Shown here piece by piece: positions 47,016 through 58,288 of a DNA stretch of 64,000 nt; positions within the stretch are counted from its first letter, which is position 1; each line of letters opens with the position of its first letter. The notes beneath the pieces are model-generated. The model saw only the letters and a list, made by a program, of their open reading frames with translations. It searched no databases and was not told where the DNA came from. The stretch comes from Neolentinus lepideus HHB14362 ss-1 (taxonomy: Eukaryota; Basidiomycota; Agaricomycetes; Gloeophyllales; Gloeophyllaceae). Made by a program: the position numbers and the translations under genes. The stretch covers positions 67,052-131,051 of the forward strand of contig KV425573.1 of NCBI GenBank assembly GCA_001632425.1. The letters are read 5' to 3'.

Positions 47016-47590
47016 TCAGTGCCGCCGGCCTCCTGCAACGCGCCAGTAATCGTTCTGCTTGCTTTTGAGGCCCTCGAGGAGATTGTAGAGGATCTGGCGC
47101 ACGGTGGGCATGTGCTGTTCGAGGACTTGCTGGGAGGGATCTTCGGCGAGGCACTGCTCAAGGACGGTGCGTAGTTCTTTGGGGACAGCATAGACGTCGC
47201 TTCCGGAAGAGATTCCGTTCAGATTCAATTGTGACATGATATAAATATGTATTTACCTCATGTCAATGTTGTAGCGGGCAAACGCAGTCACCATGATGTT
47301 GAATTCGTTGCCCAGTTGGACGTACACGTCGCTGACCTGCGTCTCCGAAGCTTGCATGAGACTCCACTGACGAAGGATTTCTTGTAGCCGTTTCGTTGCG
47401 AGGAGCAGGTTCTGCACAGCAGCCGGGACATCGACCACTGGAGTCTGTGGTTGCCATTCAGACAATGGGTGCGCATCGCGAGACAGAGGAAACCCACCGT
47501 CTGCTGCCTTCGACTGTCCGTAGATGACCCGCCCGGCGAGCTCGATGCGCCAGATGAATAGGCGTATTTCTGGTGTCCTGAACCAGACAT
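47016..47590 (-). CDS. Small conserved-looking protein, family not recognised
   Basis: Three exons. ATG at 47588-47590: MSGSGHQKYAYSSGASSSPG, a Gly/Ser-rich head. Intron 1 (GTGGGTTTCC..CCACAG) leads to TPVVDVPAAVQNLLLATKRL, LQEILRQWSLMQASETQVSD and VYVQLGNEFNIMVTAFARYN; intron 2 leads to SDVYAVPKELRTVLEQCLAE, HMPTVRQILYNLLEGLKSKQ and ends DYWRVAGGRRH. Mostly helical with heptad-like leucines, about 150 residues. I cannot name the family. A TATATAAT box (47635-47642) lies about 45 bp upstream of the ATG, which supports this start. Confidence 0.7.
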
Positions 47591-47634
47591 TGCGGGTGTT
47601 CTGTGTATGACCTCCAGGGTGACGGATGAAAGGT

Positions 47635-47642
47635 ATTATATA
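47635..47642 (-). promoter_or_regulatory. TATA box of the 47016-47590 gene
   Basis: TATATAAT on the minus strand, 45 bp upstream of the start codon. Confidence 0.5.
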
Positions 47643-49271
47643 CCGTGCGTGCGGGAGGCAGGGAAGGAGCTGAGGTGCGGACGCAGCAGCGGGAATAAAG
47701 AAAAGTATAGAGAATGAATAGAAGCTAAGGGAGCATGAGGGTTGTATAGCATTCTGCTGTCGTGTGTACTGCTATGCGGCGTCATGGCAAATCCCGATTC
47801 AGAACGGCTAGATCTATCGATGTAACGGCCCGAAACGTGGTGGCGATGCACGCCGGGCTATGCTCCCAACACGAAGCTGATCCTGCCACTGAAGAGTTTC
47901 ATCATCATCCTATCTTGATTATGGTCGCCCTGTCCCAACATGGACACTAGGCTTGAACATACATCGGAATACGTCGGAATACTTTCTGAACATGAAACCT
48001 AAGGTAAAACTTACTAGTCATAATTACACGGTCGACTGAATATTGCATACCAGAGCTGCGTAAAAGTGACGAAACTGCCGATCGTCCCGTCGCCGCTTGA
48101 TCAGCTTTGTTGGCCGTAGCAGAGCACTGAAGACTCTGTTGACGGACACAGTCATTAGATGAGGAAGCAAAGATAAACTAGGAAAGTGGGAAGAGGAATA
48201 CAGAAAAAATAAAGGGTAACTTCGTTTTCATAGCCAGCTACCTTTATGGACGACGGAGTATGAAGGACTAGAGTCATGGAGAGCGCCATACGCCAGATCG
48301 AAGCATGTTCCTTCCATAAAGGGTAACTGTACTACCAAATTGGAAGCGGAAGAGATCTCATCAGCTTCACCCAAGTACGTTGGTGAATCGAAGTGGTATG
48401 GAAAATTACAAAACAAGATCTACCCTCAAAAAACGTAGAAATTGCAGGCCTGCCATAGTGAAAGAAGTCCACATCATTCTGTTCTCTCATTCGCTAGCGA
48501 ACTCACTGAGTTTAAAATAGTCAAATCTTAGTTAACTAAAGGTAAATAGTGCTGTCCTCCATGCTCTCCTTCCTCTTGATGCATATGACGCTTTTTGACC
48601 ATCGGTTCACCAGACGACAAGCCACGTTTGATGCGTCAAGATCCGCCAGGCGCGTGTTTTCGGGCATGTGTCATATGTAGTACAGTGAGGTACAGTGGCT
48701 CTGCAGGCCTCAAGGCTCTTTTGGAATATTCTGCCGACGAGGCAGATGCTGCGTCCACACTAAAATCGATAAGCTTGTCATTCTTGCACACTGTCGCGCC
48801 TTCTACTGCGCGGTCAGCACAGACCCCAAGTTGCCCAACTTTGGCTTCTGCCGTCATGTAATGTTTTCGCGACGCAAGGTCGTCCTAGCAAGTGTGAAGC
48901 TTGTCTGTACGGATCACTGTGGCTCATGATCATCACGGAAACTCATTCTAGAGCAACCGTGTGACGATCATGATCGTGGCAAGTATTTGTTGCTGTATGT
49001 ATCGGTTGCACTGGTTTCTCGATAACCAGGTACATATTTTCATAACCATTGCCATTGACACACAACGGACCCAAATTTTCATGTGTGCTGAGTACGTATT
49101 CGGCCTCCACGAATTGACTACCAAAGTCATCCCACATCCCGCAAATCACGGTCGATTTTATCTTCAGCGCAACTATCGTTGCGAAATACCACCCGGGTGA
49201 CCTAGGGTGACTATGCACTGGCTGGCGCAGCCGCCCCCTTTCGTACCGTCCTCCTGGCCCGGCGGGGAACA

Positions 49272-49312
49272 ACTACTACTACTGCTCGAACTTCTACTAC
49301 TGCTCGAACTTC
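49272..49312. repeat. Two-copy minisatellite
   Basis: CTACTACTGCTCGAACTT occurs twice in direct tandem within ACTACTACTACTGCTCGAAC context. Confidence 0.6.
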
Positions 49313-49851
49313 CAAGGAACAAGCTCGAATATCCGAGACAATGATAACTCCGTCGACCCGACTCCAGGTAGGCCCGAAGTACATTGTAACGGAGCGGTAA
49401 TGTTTCGGAGCCGACCTAATGTAAGATGAGCGCTATCTGGAGCTCCGATATTTCCAGCTATCATAGCTCGACTGACGCTGACTCGCACTCCAATTTGTCC
49501 GCAGGAACAATTTGGTCAACAAAACACGGAACGCGAGACATGAAACGAAGGCGGCATCACGGAGATGATTTCATTGCACCTGCTTCAGGTATAAACAGTA
49601 CCTGGCTTCGATTGTTCCGCTGCCCCTTCGCCCATCGACCTATCTATAATCAATAATCGTGATCCCAATCAACTCACCACCTATTAGCTCGCGGGAGAAG
49701 TCTAACTATCCCTAGGCCTTCTACGTTGCATACCCATATCATAGACGTATCATAGTCTGGATGCGATGCGGTGCGACCATCTTAATGCATCAGGCATATA
49801 ATGAAATAGCCCCGTAGTTGGTCTTCAGGCACGTATCTCCACTGCTGTGAT

Positions 49852-50888
49852 CTAAGCGCCGGTGGTCATTGAGGGCTTTCGCCTCGGATCGCGAACTTCA
49901 GTGTCTTTCAGGCTTTCTTGGATCTCAGCTTTAAATTCGGTCTAAAAAATTAACATAATTTGTCCAATATAAACCAGCTGTTAGCGACACAGAGAAAGAA
50001 GAGGGGGCATTTGAATGGTGCACGTACATTCTTGGTGTATTCTTGACACAAAGGCTCTACCTGTCTCCACGCCCACTTGAACTCATTCATCATCTTCTCG
50101 TGCTCAATAAGATGCACTCGATTCTGATCCCGCTTTTCGTGCAGTGTGAGGAACTTGGCAATGCGTAACCTGGTGTCCTTGTTGCTGATTGCGTGGAATT
50201 CCGCGATGCTACTGGGAAATCGGCGGTCGAGCCGCTGCCTGTGTTCGATCTCGGCCTTCTCGAGCTCTGCCTTGCGCTGCTGAAGGGGGAGGAGGGTCTG
50301 GAGATGGCTATATTGTAAGATGGAGAGCTGGTTAGATAGTGTGGCCGCTGCGGGACCCTGAGGGCTGCGCAAGTCATGATAAAGTCGCTGTGGATCGAGA
50401 TCGAAAAGATGGCTAGGTGTGAGGTTTTGTGAACTCACTTTCACGTCTTGGTCCCACGTCTCTATCTCGGATGCCATAGCGTCGTCCGTTACTCTTGCCC
50501 AGTACGCTTGGGCCTGATATTCAAATAGATTACCCAAGTCCTTCCTATGCTGCTCCTTCACCTGGCGGATCTGCTCCTTCAGGTTCGCGATCGTCTCAGG
50601 CCTCGCAACCTCCTCCTCCATCTCCGACAAGCTTTGACGATCACTCAGTACTCAGAACGCAGCACGGCCATTCATCTACCTTGGAAAGTGGGTCCCCTTT
50701 TTCTCTAACACGAACTGCGTGAAGGCGTGCTGTTCAGCGGCATCGCGTAGCTCGCGCTCGTACTTGCGTTTCTGCGCATTGTCCCAGTGCGGGTCGGCGT
50801 CGCCGTACGGCTTCGCGGGAAGTGTGTTAATTTGGGAGAAACCGTTGGTACCTAGGTAGTCCGAGTGTGGCTCCCTTAGGATTGACAT
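49852..50888 (-). CDS. Helical, coiled-coil-like protein, not recognised
   Basis: Four exons. ATG at 50886-50888 (MSILREPHSDYLGTNGFSQI). Exon 1 ends KKGTHFPS; exon 2 begins LSEMEEEVARPETIANLKEQ; a third exon has RLYHDLRSPQGPAAATLSNQ and long charged helices (QQRKAELEKAEIEHRQRLDR, LTLHEKRDQNRVHLIEHEKM). Removing an intron that starts GTACGTGCACC gives a last exon TEFKAEIQESLKDTEVRDPR ending SMTTGA (TAG at 49852-49854); without it the frame would read into the intron to 49950. No domain I can name; heptads suggest oligomerisation. Confidence 0.65.
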
Positions 50889-51293
50889 GGCTCGTCTGTA
50901 ATGGGTACCTAGTGTTCGACTGCCCTTTGTTCATTAGGCTCATGTACGTGTGACAGTTTGTGCATGTTAGTGGCGCGAGAATAAAGCAAATACCATGCTA
51001 CATGGGCTACACACCTAACTTGCGAACTGTCTACAGTGGACAGACTGACTACTGTAGAAGTTCATCCCAGACTCTTACTAGTGGCAAAAGAACAAGCACA
51101 ATTAATTTATATATTCCAACACGCCACATACATCGCCAACATTACTATCATGGCCACGGTCGACCGAGAAGAAGGGCTTGAATAAGCGCTAGACGCACGG
51201 AAGCTGGTGATATGTATACACATTATATATACTTTGGTTCAGGAGTCCAAGCAGAGCGAAACTTAGAGTCCTGGAAATAAGACAGCAGCAGGG
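50889..51293. other. Intergenic stretch, nothing recognised
   Basis: 405 bp between the coiled-coil gene (minus, start 50888) and the pirin stop. No gene or repeat seen. Confidence 0.45.
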
Positions 51294-52221
51294 CTACGCA
51301 GCATCAACATCGAACAAGACAAACTCAACCACCCTATCGCCCACATTCTCGATCTTCAACTCCTTGCCAACCTCAGAAGAAATGTACGCCCCGTCACCCT
51401 CGCTGAGCACCACCTCCTGGCCGTCCGCACTCACTGTGACCTTCCCGCCCTTCGCCGGGCCAGGGTTATATCCCGACTTCTGGATAACGTGGATATACGC
51501 CTTCGTAGCAGACGACGAAGCATTCGCAGGTTTGGGAAATGTATGCGTGATGGTCGTAGCAGAAGAAATTATGGACGCGTGCATGTACAGCTGCGCATGA
51601 ATGGGTGTCGGACCAGAGCCCTCCCGCGTGTCGGTGACGCCTGGGGCCGTGGCAGGCGCGACGATCGTAGCGAGCTTGTTCGTCTTTGCTTCGTCGGTGA
51701 AGGTGCGGTTATAGTACTGAGGCTTGAGTCCCCGCTGGTAGGGCATCGCCCAAATTTGGAGAAAGTGGACTTGGTTCCCGCCGTGCGCGTGCTCGCTGTG
51801 GCGGATGCCGGTTCCTGCGGAGGTCATTTGGACGTCGCCGCGTTTAAGGATTTCTTCATTCCCCATCGAGTCGTGGCTAAGGAGTGATAAGGCCGGTGAG
51901 GGAGAATAGTAAGAAAAGAATGATATTCGTACTGAGAGATCTCGCCGTCCACAACATAGGAGAAGATTTCGAATTCACGATGTGGGTGTGCACCAAAACC
52001 GGTATGAGCTTCGACGCGGTCTTCGTTTATAACCCGAAGGCAGCCAAATTGTTCGTGACTCCCGTCCGCATAGCTAATATGATTGTTGGCGTTCAAGTCG
52101 ATCTGGAGTAAAGCAATACCAAAACACACCTTGCGAACGAGAACGAATGGAAGGTGTGTAGCCAGCCATGGTCTGCGTGGCCACGCTCCTCACTGCGGCG
52201 CGGGACAATCTTGGTGGACAT
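51294..52221 (-). CDS. Pirin-like cupin protein
   Basis: Pirins are iron-binding bicupins; some are quercetin dioxygenases, some nuclear cofactors. ATG at 52219-52221 gives MSTKIVPRRSEERGHADHGW then LHTFHSFSFAS, and after an intron YADGSHEQFGCLRVINEDRV and AHTGFGAHPHREFEIFSYVV with the metal His pair. A second intron joins GEISH to HDSMGNEEILKRGDVQMTSA, followed by GTGIRHSEHAHGG (third His and Glu). The C-terminal cupin ends VGDRVVEFVLFDVDAA. An in-frame ATG at 52356 would add about 45 residues with a hydrophobic start (MHPFFKLTFLVVTAYALL), possibly a targeting signal; I cannot decide between the two. Confidence 0.92.
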
Positions 52222-53090
52222 ATTCGTCGAATTTACAGAGATAGACAGTGGCCTCGTGAACAGAGATGAACTGATGAAACGACTAGGTTTGAGAGAACTG
52301 CGGAGGAGAGCGTACGCCGTGACGACTAGGAATGTTAGCTTGAAGAAAGGATGCATGTTGATGCAAATGCATTGCGGTTTTTATATGGGTTGGGTGTATG
52401 GATGACGCGAGCACTAACCAGATAATGTATTGGCTGTCTAAGGCAAACCGTAAGCACGATTGCGTTCTATCGCATGTCAAGCGCTGGCGGTGAGTCCCTG
52501 AAAAGGCAATGCTTCCTACACGAGCTCCCACGTTCTTAGCGAAGCAGTGTCTCTGCTGATGTAACGACTTTCGTGTCATCCTGTATGCTACTAGATTTGC
52601 GTTTCCTCAATGAATTTGAGTACTAAACGCTGGATATTCGGCTATCGTTATGCAAGGGGACTTTATTGCAGCACGCGGTACATACGAAGAGTCAACCTGT
52701 CCCACAACTAGCTGGTTTTATACCTGTCCGTCTGCGTTAAACTCTGTCATCACTTTGAACCAACTGTTTTCCGACAATGTTGCTCAATTTAAGCCCATCG
52801 TCTTTGCGCTAGTGATGTTGGGCGTGCCTCCAGCGACAGAGGGATTGCTCGCGGTGACATCTGTATTGACGCATGGCTCGAGGACACGGAATTTCATAAT
52901 CCAGAAAAAATCAATCTACCTAGCGTATCATGTTGACATGCGGTTCTATCCGCTGGGCGACGATTTGATCAAGGCAAGGGCCACTAGAGCTGGGGTAGAA
53001 ACAGTATAATCAGCTAAACTTGGTGGGTGGTACTTTCGATGTTTTGTATATTGTGGGGATGCCGATCTACAAAGGTCGAACCCTTTTATG
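52222..53090. other. Intergenic stretch upstream of a relic exon
   Basis: Frame 52650-53009 (+) is open for 119 codons with an average composition but no family features. It may be an older part of the same decayed gene as the relic at 53091. Confidence 0.35.
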
Positions 53091-53645
53091 ACCCGGAACT
53101 AACGTCTTGCTCCCCCGCAACAGGCGGCCTAGTGAAAGTCTTCATTGGTATGACGTGGACAAAGTCATCCTCTACTGTATTGACATGCTTTTCCTCGTCG
53201 ACCCTGCCCACCTCTGGCGCCAATTTGACTAGATGCACGACCAGCCGATGATTACCTTCCCCACTCTAAGCGCAAGGAGTGGCAGTGGAGAGGTTGCACA
53301 TGTCTCGGGTATGCTTCTTGCATTTTCCCCCCTATTTACTCTGCCCCATCCTCATTTCTGATATAACTTTCCCTGTCTTCTCATTCCAGGTTATTCAGCC
53401 TCAAAGCAACGCGTACTGCGGACTCCATCCTTCCACGCTTTTTCTCGCCTCCCGCGCACCTTCCATTTCCCTGCCGGTATGGAGGGCAACCGGCATCAAT
53501 ACTCTGATTGTCTACTTGTGGGCTCTCTTGGCCCTCTTGGTTTATTTAATTGGTTCGCAGCGTCTCCGATTACCAGCAGCCAACCGTCATCTGACGGTGC
53601 CCAAGAACGCACAGTGTTTGCGCGGGCGCCCCTTTGTCACCATCG
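53091..53645 (+). pseudogene. Glycosyltransferase-like relic, copy 1
   Basis: Aligns over two exon-like blocks and the intron between them with 57743-58170. The first block reads SLHWYDVDKVILYCIDMLFL, VDPAHLWRQFD then a TAG stop, MHDQPMITFPTLS. The D-x-D-like acidic strand followed by DP..LW..F resembles GT8/LARGE-type glycosyltransferases. The intron-like stretch (GTATGCTTCTTGC..TTCCAG) and the second block (CCTTCCATTTCCCTGCC..GGCAACCGGCATC) follow. In-frame stop and no start: a relic. Confidence 0.5.
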
Positions 53646-54196
53646 CTATACAATGACTTTGGTTGGCTGAATTGCGGGCTAGGTGATGTGTGCTTCGTCA
53701 GCTAGACGGTGCGCAGGCAGGAGAGAGAGGATGGTGGTGGGACGATTCCAACCAGTGAAACCATTGCTGGTTATTGAAGCGTCATGTTGCACGTCACTAG
53801 CATTCGCATTAAGAGTTGAGGCCTGCTGTCTGTAGACTTTACAGAACGAGGCATATAATATTAATACTGTATTTATCTCGTAAATCGTACCATAATGTAC
53901 AGGTGATCCTTTCACGCTGATGAGTATATCTACATACATATATGTATTATGCGGTACAACGGTACATTGATATTGACATTCTGGACGAATGCGAACGTAA
54001 ACGGCGCTACGAGAGCAATCAAGCGGACTGGCATAATTGTGAATGCAAAACGGATTGACATGACGCAGGGAGCGGCAGGATGGTGAATGGAAAGCTGGAC
54101 GCAGGAGATCGAAGAAACGATAGCAAACACGCCGAGACTCGTAGATGAAAATATGGGTCAATCATAAGCGTAAATAAATCAAAAGAGCTTCAAGAC
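53646..54196. other. 3' flank of the FunK1 gene
   Basis: No gene seen; AT-rich with TATGTA runs near 53930. Confidence 0.4.
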
Positions 54197-57009
54197 TCAA
54201 ACTTGTTTTGCCTTCTTGGCCTGGCGTGTCTTGGTAGCTCTGGCCGATGGGGACCCTTCAGGTATCAGAACGCGTTTCTTGCTGCTACTGCTGCTACTGC
54301 TGCTGCCGTCATCGGGCAGCTTGGATTTGAGCCCTTTCTGAAATTTGATCAGGTCTTGCGTTGTTGCTTCGCGTTGTTGACCGTATCCAGGAAGCTTCAA
54401 GACGAGTGTGGGCTGAGCCTTGTCAGAAGCCGAAACCAAGTTGAGGACAGAGCTCCTGCGACTGGCTTCTTCTTCGTCATTGATAGCATCCTTCACTGCG
54501 CTGGTAACCTCATCAAACCATTCCTTTGCCTCGGCGTCGAGCACTGTATGGCTGTCAATGACGAATTCTAGGGACAACCGCGAGTTGCAGGACTTACTTT
54601 GGGTGGCACCATAGGTGGCATGAATCCCACCCTGAGAAGTCTTCTTCTCAATATATGCTTTCACGAAAGGGTCCCTTGCACTGTTCGCATTTTTTAGCGG
54701 TGCAATCCTAGGTAGCGCCTTCTGCCTAAAGAAAAGCGCTAGGAAGGCGACCATTTGTTGCACGGGCTGGCCCATTTTGGGGGAGACAAGGCGATAGGAT
54801 TCATCATCTAACAAAAAGTTTTCCTTCGACCGTATGGCACTGTCCAGGTTTGGGGAGCCCCAATCCATCAATTCAGACGGAATTCCAGCTCGAGGTACCC
54901 CAGGACTTTCGCTAGTACAAGCGATCCAAGTGTATGCCCAGAAATTTGATTCAAGGTCATCCAGATAATCGTGGACACCCAATCCTTCAAGAACTTTGAT
55001 AGACTGGAAAACTCGAGTGCCCTACATGAAGTGTAAACGACCAATGCAAATGCTATCCATAGCTGCATCACTTACAGTGCGTAGATCCTTTCCTGCCAAG
55101 CTGGCTGTCCTTTTCAAATCTATCGCCATATCGAAATCGATTAGGAACCCTCGTTGCCCAGGTTCCGCATCAGGATCAGGATTGAAAAGCATGTTGCGCG
55201 TACTGATGTCGCGATGCAGTATACCAAGTTTCCACAGTTCAAATCCGCCTGGAACATCATGAGACAGTCGTCCGCAGAGTTAAACTCGGAAACTATACCT
55301 TGGAGGATATCATAAAACGCTCTCAGAGATTGCAATACTGACGGAGCTTTCTCGAGCGGCTGCCCGTAATAAGGCTGTAACGTCCAGTAATACATCCGTT
55401 CAGAAACATCTCTGCCATCCTCTTCTTTCATGGGAAGGTCGAAACGAAGCTTTGAGACTTCCGTTGACTCTCCATAGCTTATGACGGTCCCGACACCTGG
55501 GATTGCATTTTGGCCAGCCTTCTTTCGTTTCTCGTTTTCCTTCCGAATCTTCGTCAAGAAAACATGTTCTGGCTCCCGTTCCTTTGTCCGCCAAGCAAGT
55601 TTCAATATACACTTCTTCATCGTATCGTCGTCATTGAGGATCCAACAAGTGGTTCCTCGCCCACGTATAGTGTGTCTTCGGAAGGGTTTGTAGGGATCAT
55701 GGATAGAATATAACTTTGGCTCGGGTGCGTCCGACTTGAAGTATCGGCTAGACCCATCCCAGTAGATACGCATATCGAACCCTAGCTTGTCCAAATGTGC
55801 CGTGGATAGTGCTAGGATAATCTTGATGAACATCCTTGCGTCGGTATGAAAATTGATCCAGGGCGAGAACAGAGCACCTGCGCGGTCGAATTGGAAAAGT
55901 AGAAGCCTTTTCTCGGTGAGCAAAACGCCGTAAACGAAGTTCCGATTCGGCTGCTGCACCAAGCATTCACGGGCATACACCGCAAGTTGCAGACGATCGT
56001 GGTTCCACCGTACACCCGTTTCGCGCTTGACTTCAATCGGTGCCAGGCAGTGCGTGTATCTCGGTGGATCTGGAATCACTTGATCTTTCGCCAAGTAAGG
56101 ACTGTATCCCATGAGTGTGATGTCAGGCTTCGTTTTCAGCGCTGTTTGATAGACGTGATGCACATGAGGCATCTCTTTGGCATATGTACCAACTGCTGTA
56201 TGGGTGCCGCGCTTAAAATGCTGCAGTATGACGTTGATCTGAGCAATGAGTGGGTCGTACAAAGACGAGTTCTCTCTTTCCGGATCGACAGGGACCATGT
56301 TCCACTTCTTATCCTTTGTGCTGTACCCCTCATACCGTTCGAGGAAGTCGTCAATCTCGGAATCCTTTGGCATATCTGGCATATGACCCCTGCTCGTGAA
56401 TCTTTTCAGAAAGTCCGTCAAGCCTGCAACCCATGCCGCCTCTAACTCTGCCTCGAGAGCTCCCTGCAAAGCGTCGACGTGGAAGTGATGGTGAGCATCT
56501 GAGCTAACTCCGTGCGGAGTATCTTGAACGGTCTCCAGAGCCTGCGACTGAGTAGAAATGGAACCCCTGTCGGGGGTGCTAGGCGAGGACGTGACTGGAG
56601 CTTTCCGCATATGTGGCAACGCGCGGACATCTGGGACAACGCCCAGGTGTTCGGAGACCAAATGATCTTGCATCCTTGATCCTCCGATTTGAATGCTCGC
56701 GTGGTAGTGGGTATCGAGAAGTGGGTTAGTATCTGGGAAGATGGCGTCCGGAGTTAGATCGGGAGCCTCCTGCGCGTCGGCTACGATTTCGCTCTCTTGG
56801 TTCGGCGTAGATGGAAGCGGCGTGGAAGGGCGCGGCGTACGTGGGCGAGGTGTAGATTCGCGGGGCGTGGTCGCTTCCGACTCAGATCCTGAATTTGGGT
56901 ATGACTCTGGGTCCGGTGATGAAGCAGGGACTGACAGTGTCCCTTCAAACTGAGACGGTTGTTCTGAAGGATACCTAGAATCACAGAGAGGAGTTTCGCT
57001 GTCAGACAT
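54197..57009 (-). CDS. FunK1-type fungal protein kinase
   Basis: FunK1 kinases are an expanded family of multicellular fungi. ATG at 57007-57009 (MSDSETPLCDSRYPSEQPSQ). A Ser/Pro/Thr-rich head (STPRPRTPRPSTPLPSTP) leads to the family N-terminal region (FLERYEGYSTKDKKWNMVPV, HCLAPIEVKRETGVRWNHDR, FVYGVLLTEKRLLLFQFDRA). Kinase part: GRGTTCWILNDDDTMKKCIL, LKLAWRTKEREPEHVFL, MYYWTLQPYYGQPLEKAPSV, then after an intron ILHRDISTRNMLFNPD (HRD catalytic loop) and GFLIDFDMAIDL (DFD in place of DFG), and GTRVFQSIKVLEGL.. HDYLDDLESNFW. The C-terminal tail has eight Ser (SSSSSSSSKKR) from CAG/AGC-type repeats and a basic end (RATKTRQAKKAKQV). Four exons. TATAAAA lies 41-47 bp upstream (57050-57056). Looks intact. 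Confidence 0.9.
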
Positions 57010-57044
57010 AGTAGTCGTTGGTTCGGAGAAGGAAAAGGCTATAC

Positions 57045-57190
57045 AGGCGTTTTATAGGCCTCGCTTACCAGAAGTTGAACTTGACTCGGCCACAGGACAC
57101 GCGGCAGTGGTCCTAATAAGTGATGGAGAACAATGGGTCGTTGATCTGTTTAGCCGGGTGGTAGACGCGCACCACGATCACATGATCATT
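57045..57190 (-). promoter_or_regulatory. FunK1 promoter, duplicated at 63750-63867
   Basis: Contains the TATA box (57050-57056). Its reverse complement matches 63750-63867 almost base for base over the proximal 57 bp (CGTGTCCTGTGGCCGAGTCA) and more loosely further out (CCGGCTAAACAG, ATGATCATGTGATCGTG). Confidence 0.7.
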
Positions 57191-57519
57191 TGTCACCATC
57201 ACGCCCGAAGTTGTCACATGTCTACCTTCATCATTCAGACGAGCTATTCAGATTCAGATTGTTCCTTGTTTAAGGTCAGCTCGAGCACTGACAAGCCATA
57301 TCTCTCTCCTGGAATCCAGACCGTGACAGACACATATCGGATACTACCATGGATCCATAGCAACGTTATTGTGAAATATTGCTTATGATGACCTTTTCTA
57401 TCGTCACAAAAAGCTGCGCCATCCACCCGGCATGAAATGACCCGATACTTATACATCACATTTGTTTGTGATAATCAAACTAGCGTCGGTCATCTTGTGC
57501 ATTATTTAACAGGCTGGGT
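57191..57519. other. Intergenic stretch, nothing recognised
   Basis: 329 bp between the FunK1 promoter and the RSA4 fragment. No coding signal. Confidence 0.4.
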
Positions 57520-57692
57520 TGACGGGTAGTCATCTCGAAATCTATAGAGGATGATGTGTTGTCGCACTACTCAAAAGTGTTCACCCCGGAAGACGTATTC
57601 GTGACACGGTGCTCGCCCCAAGCTGTCTTCAAGGCGCGACGGCTACTCGGTGCTCATCGACACTTTCCGGTATGCTGCCACCTCTCTGAACT
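57520..57692 (+). pseudogene. Copied fragment of the RSA4 gene
   Basis: Nearly identical to the reverse complement of 61050-61215: SIEDDVLSHYSKVFTPEDVF here against SIEDDVLSHPSKAFTPEDVF in RSA4, then RCSPQAVFKAR, GAHRHFP / GCTCATCGACACTTTC, and the match runs through the splice donor (GGTATGCTG) into the intron. It therefore arose by DNA copying, not by retroposition. It sits directly upstream of a glycosyltransferase-like relic with which it shares no origin. Confidence 0.85.
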
Positions 57693-57742
57693 AGCAGCTT
57701 CCGCGTGCGTCAAACCATTTTGCGACCAAGAAATAACGATTT

Positions 57743-58260
57743 TCTCCCCGCAGCCTGCGGCTTAGTCTTCATCTCCATGATGTAGACGAAGTCGTCTTCT
57801 ACAACACCGATATGCTTTCTCTCCTCGACCCTGCCGTGCTCTGGCGCAAATTTGACCACATGCACAATCAGCATATGATTGGATTCCCCACTCTCGGCGC
57901 ATTCATTGGCAGTCGCGAGATCTGCACATGCATCATTTACATCTCTTCTCTTTCCCCCCCTCCTTGCTCTGCCACATCCTCATTCTTGATTCAAATTTCC
58001 CTGCATTCTCATTCCAGGTTACAAAGAAATGCACACCGCGAACTCCATGCTTTCACCAACTTTCTGGCTTCCCGCGCACCTTCCGTCGCCCCTGCCCGCA
58101 TGGAAGGCAACCGGCATCGATTCTCTGGAGCCGCAGTTACTAGGCGACCTTGGCCTGTACTGGACAGTGTGAAAGTACGGTCCTGAGTTCTTGATGCGTC
58201 TAGGCTTCAGCTGGAATATAACGCACTGTCGTTATTCGTGAGTCTCAGCAGGCATCGTCT
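57743..58260 (+). pseudogene. Glycosyltransferase-like relic, copy 2
   Basis: Open block LSLHLHDVDEVVFYNTDMLS, LLDPAVLWRKFDHMHNQHMI, GFPTLGAFIGSREIC, then an intron-like stretch and GYKEMHTANSMLSPTFWLPA, WKATGIDSLEPQLLGDLGLY, then a TGA, then KYGPEFLMRLGFSWNITHC. The order (acidic strand with DP..LW..F, later a GD.GLY and a final WN) fits a GT-A glycosyltransferase of the GT8/LARGE type. No start codon, at least one in-frame stop, and the upstream part is replaced by an RSA4 piece. Confidence 0.5.
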
Positions 58261-58288
58261 GTCCATGGCAGACGGCAACAACAGCATG

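Larger units (their letters stand above)
47591..49851. other. 2.2-kb intergenic stretch
   Basis: No gene I can support. Minus-strand frames at 48857-48636 (73 codons, TAEAKVGQLGVCADRAVEGA) and 48416-48228 (62 codons) have protein-like composition but no recognisable family or splice partners. Confidence 0.35.
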
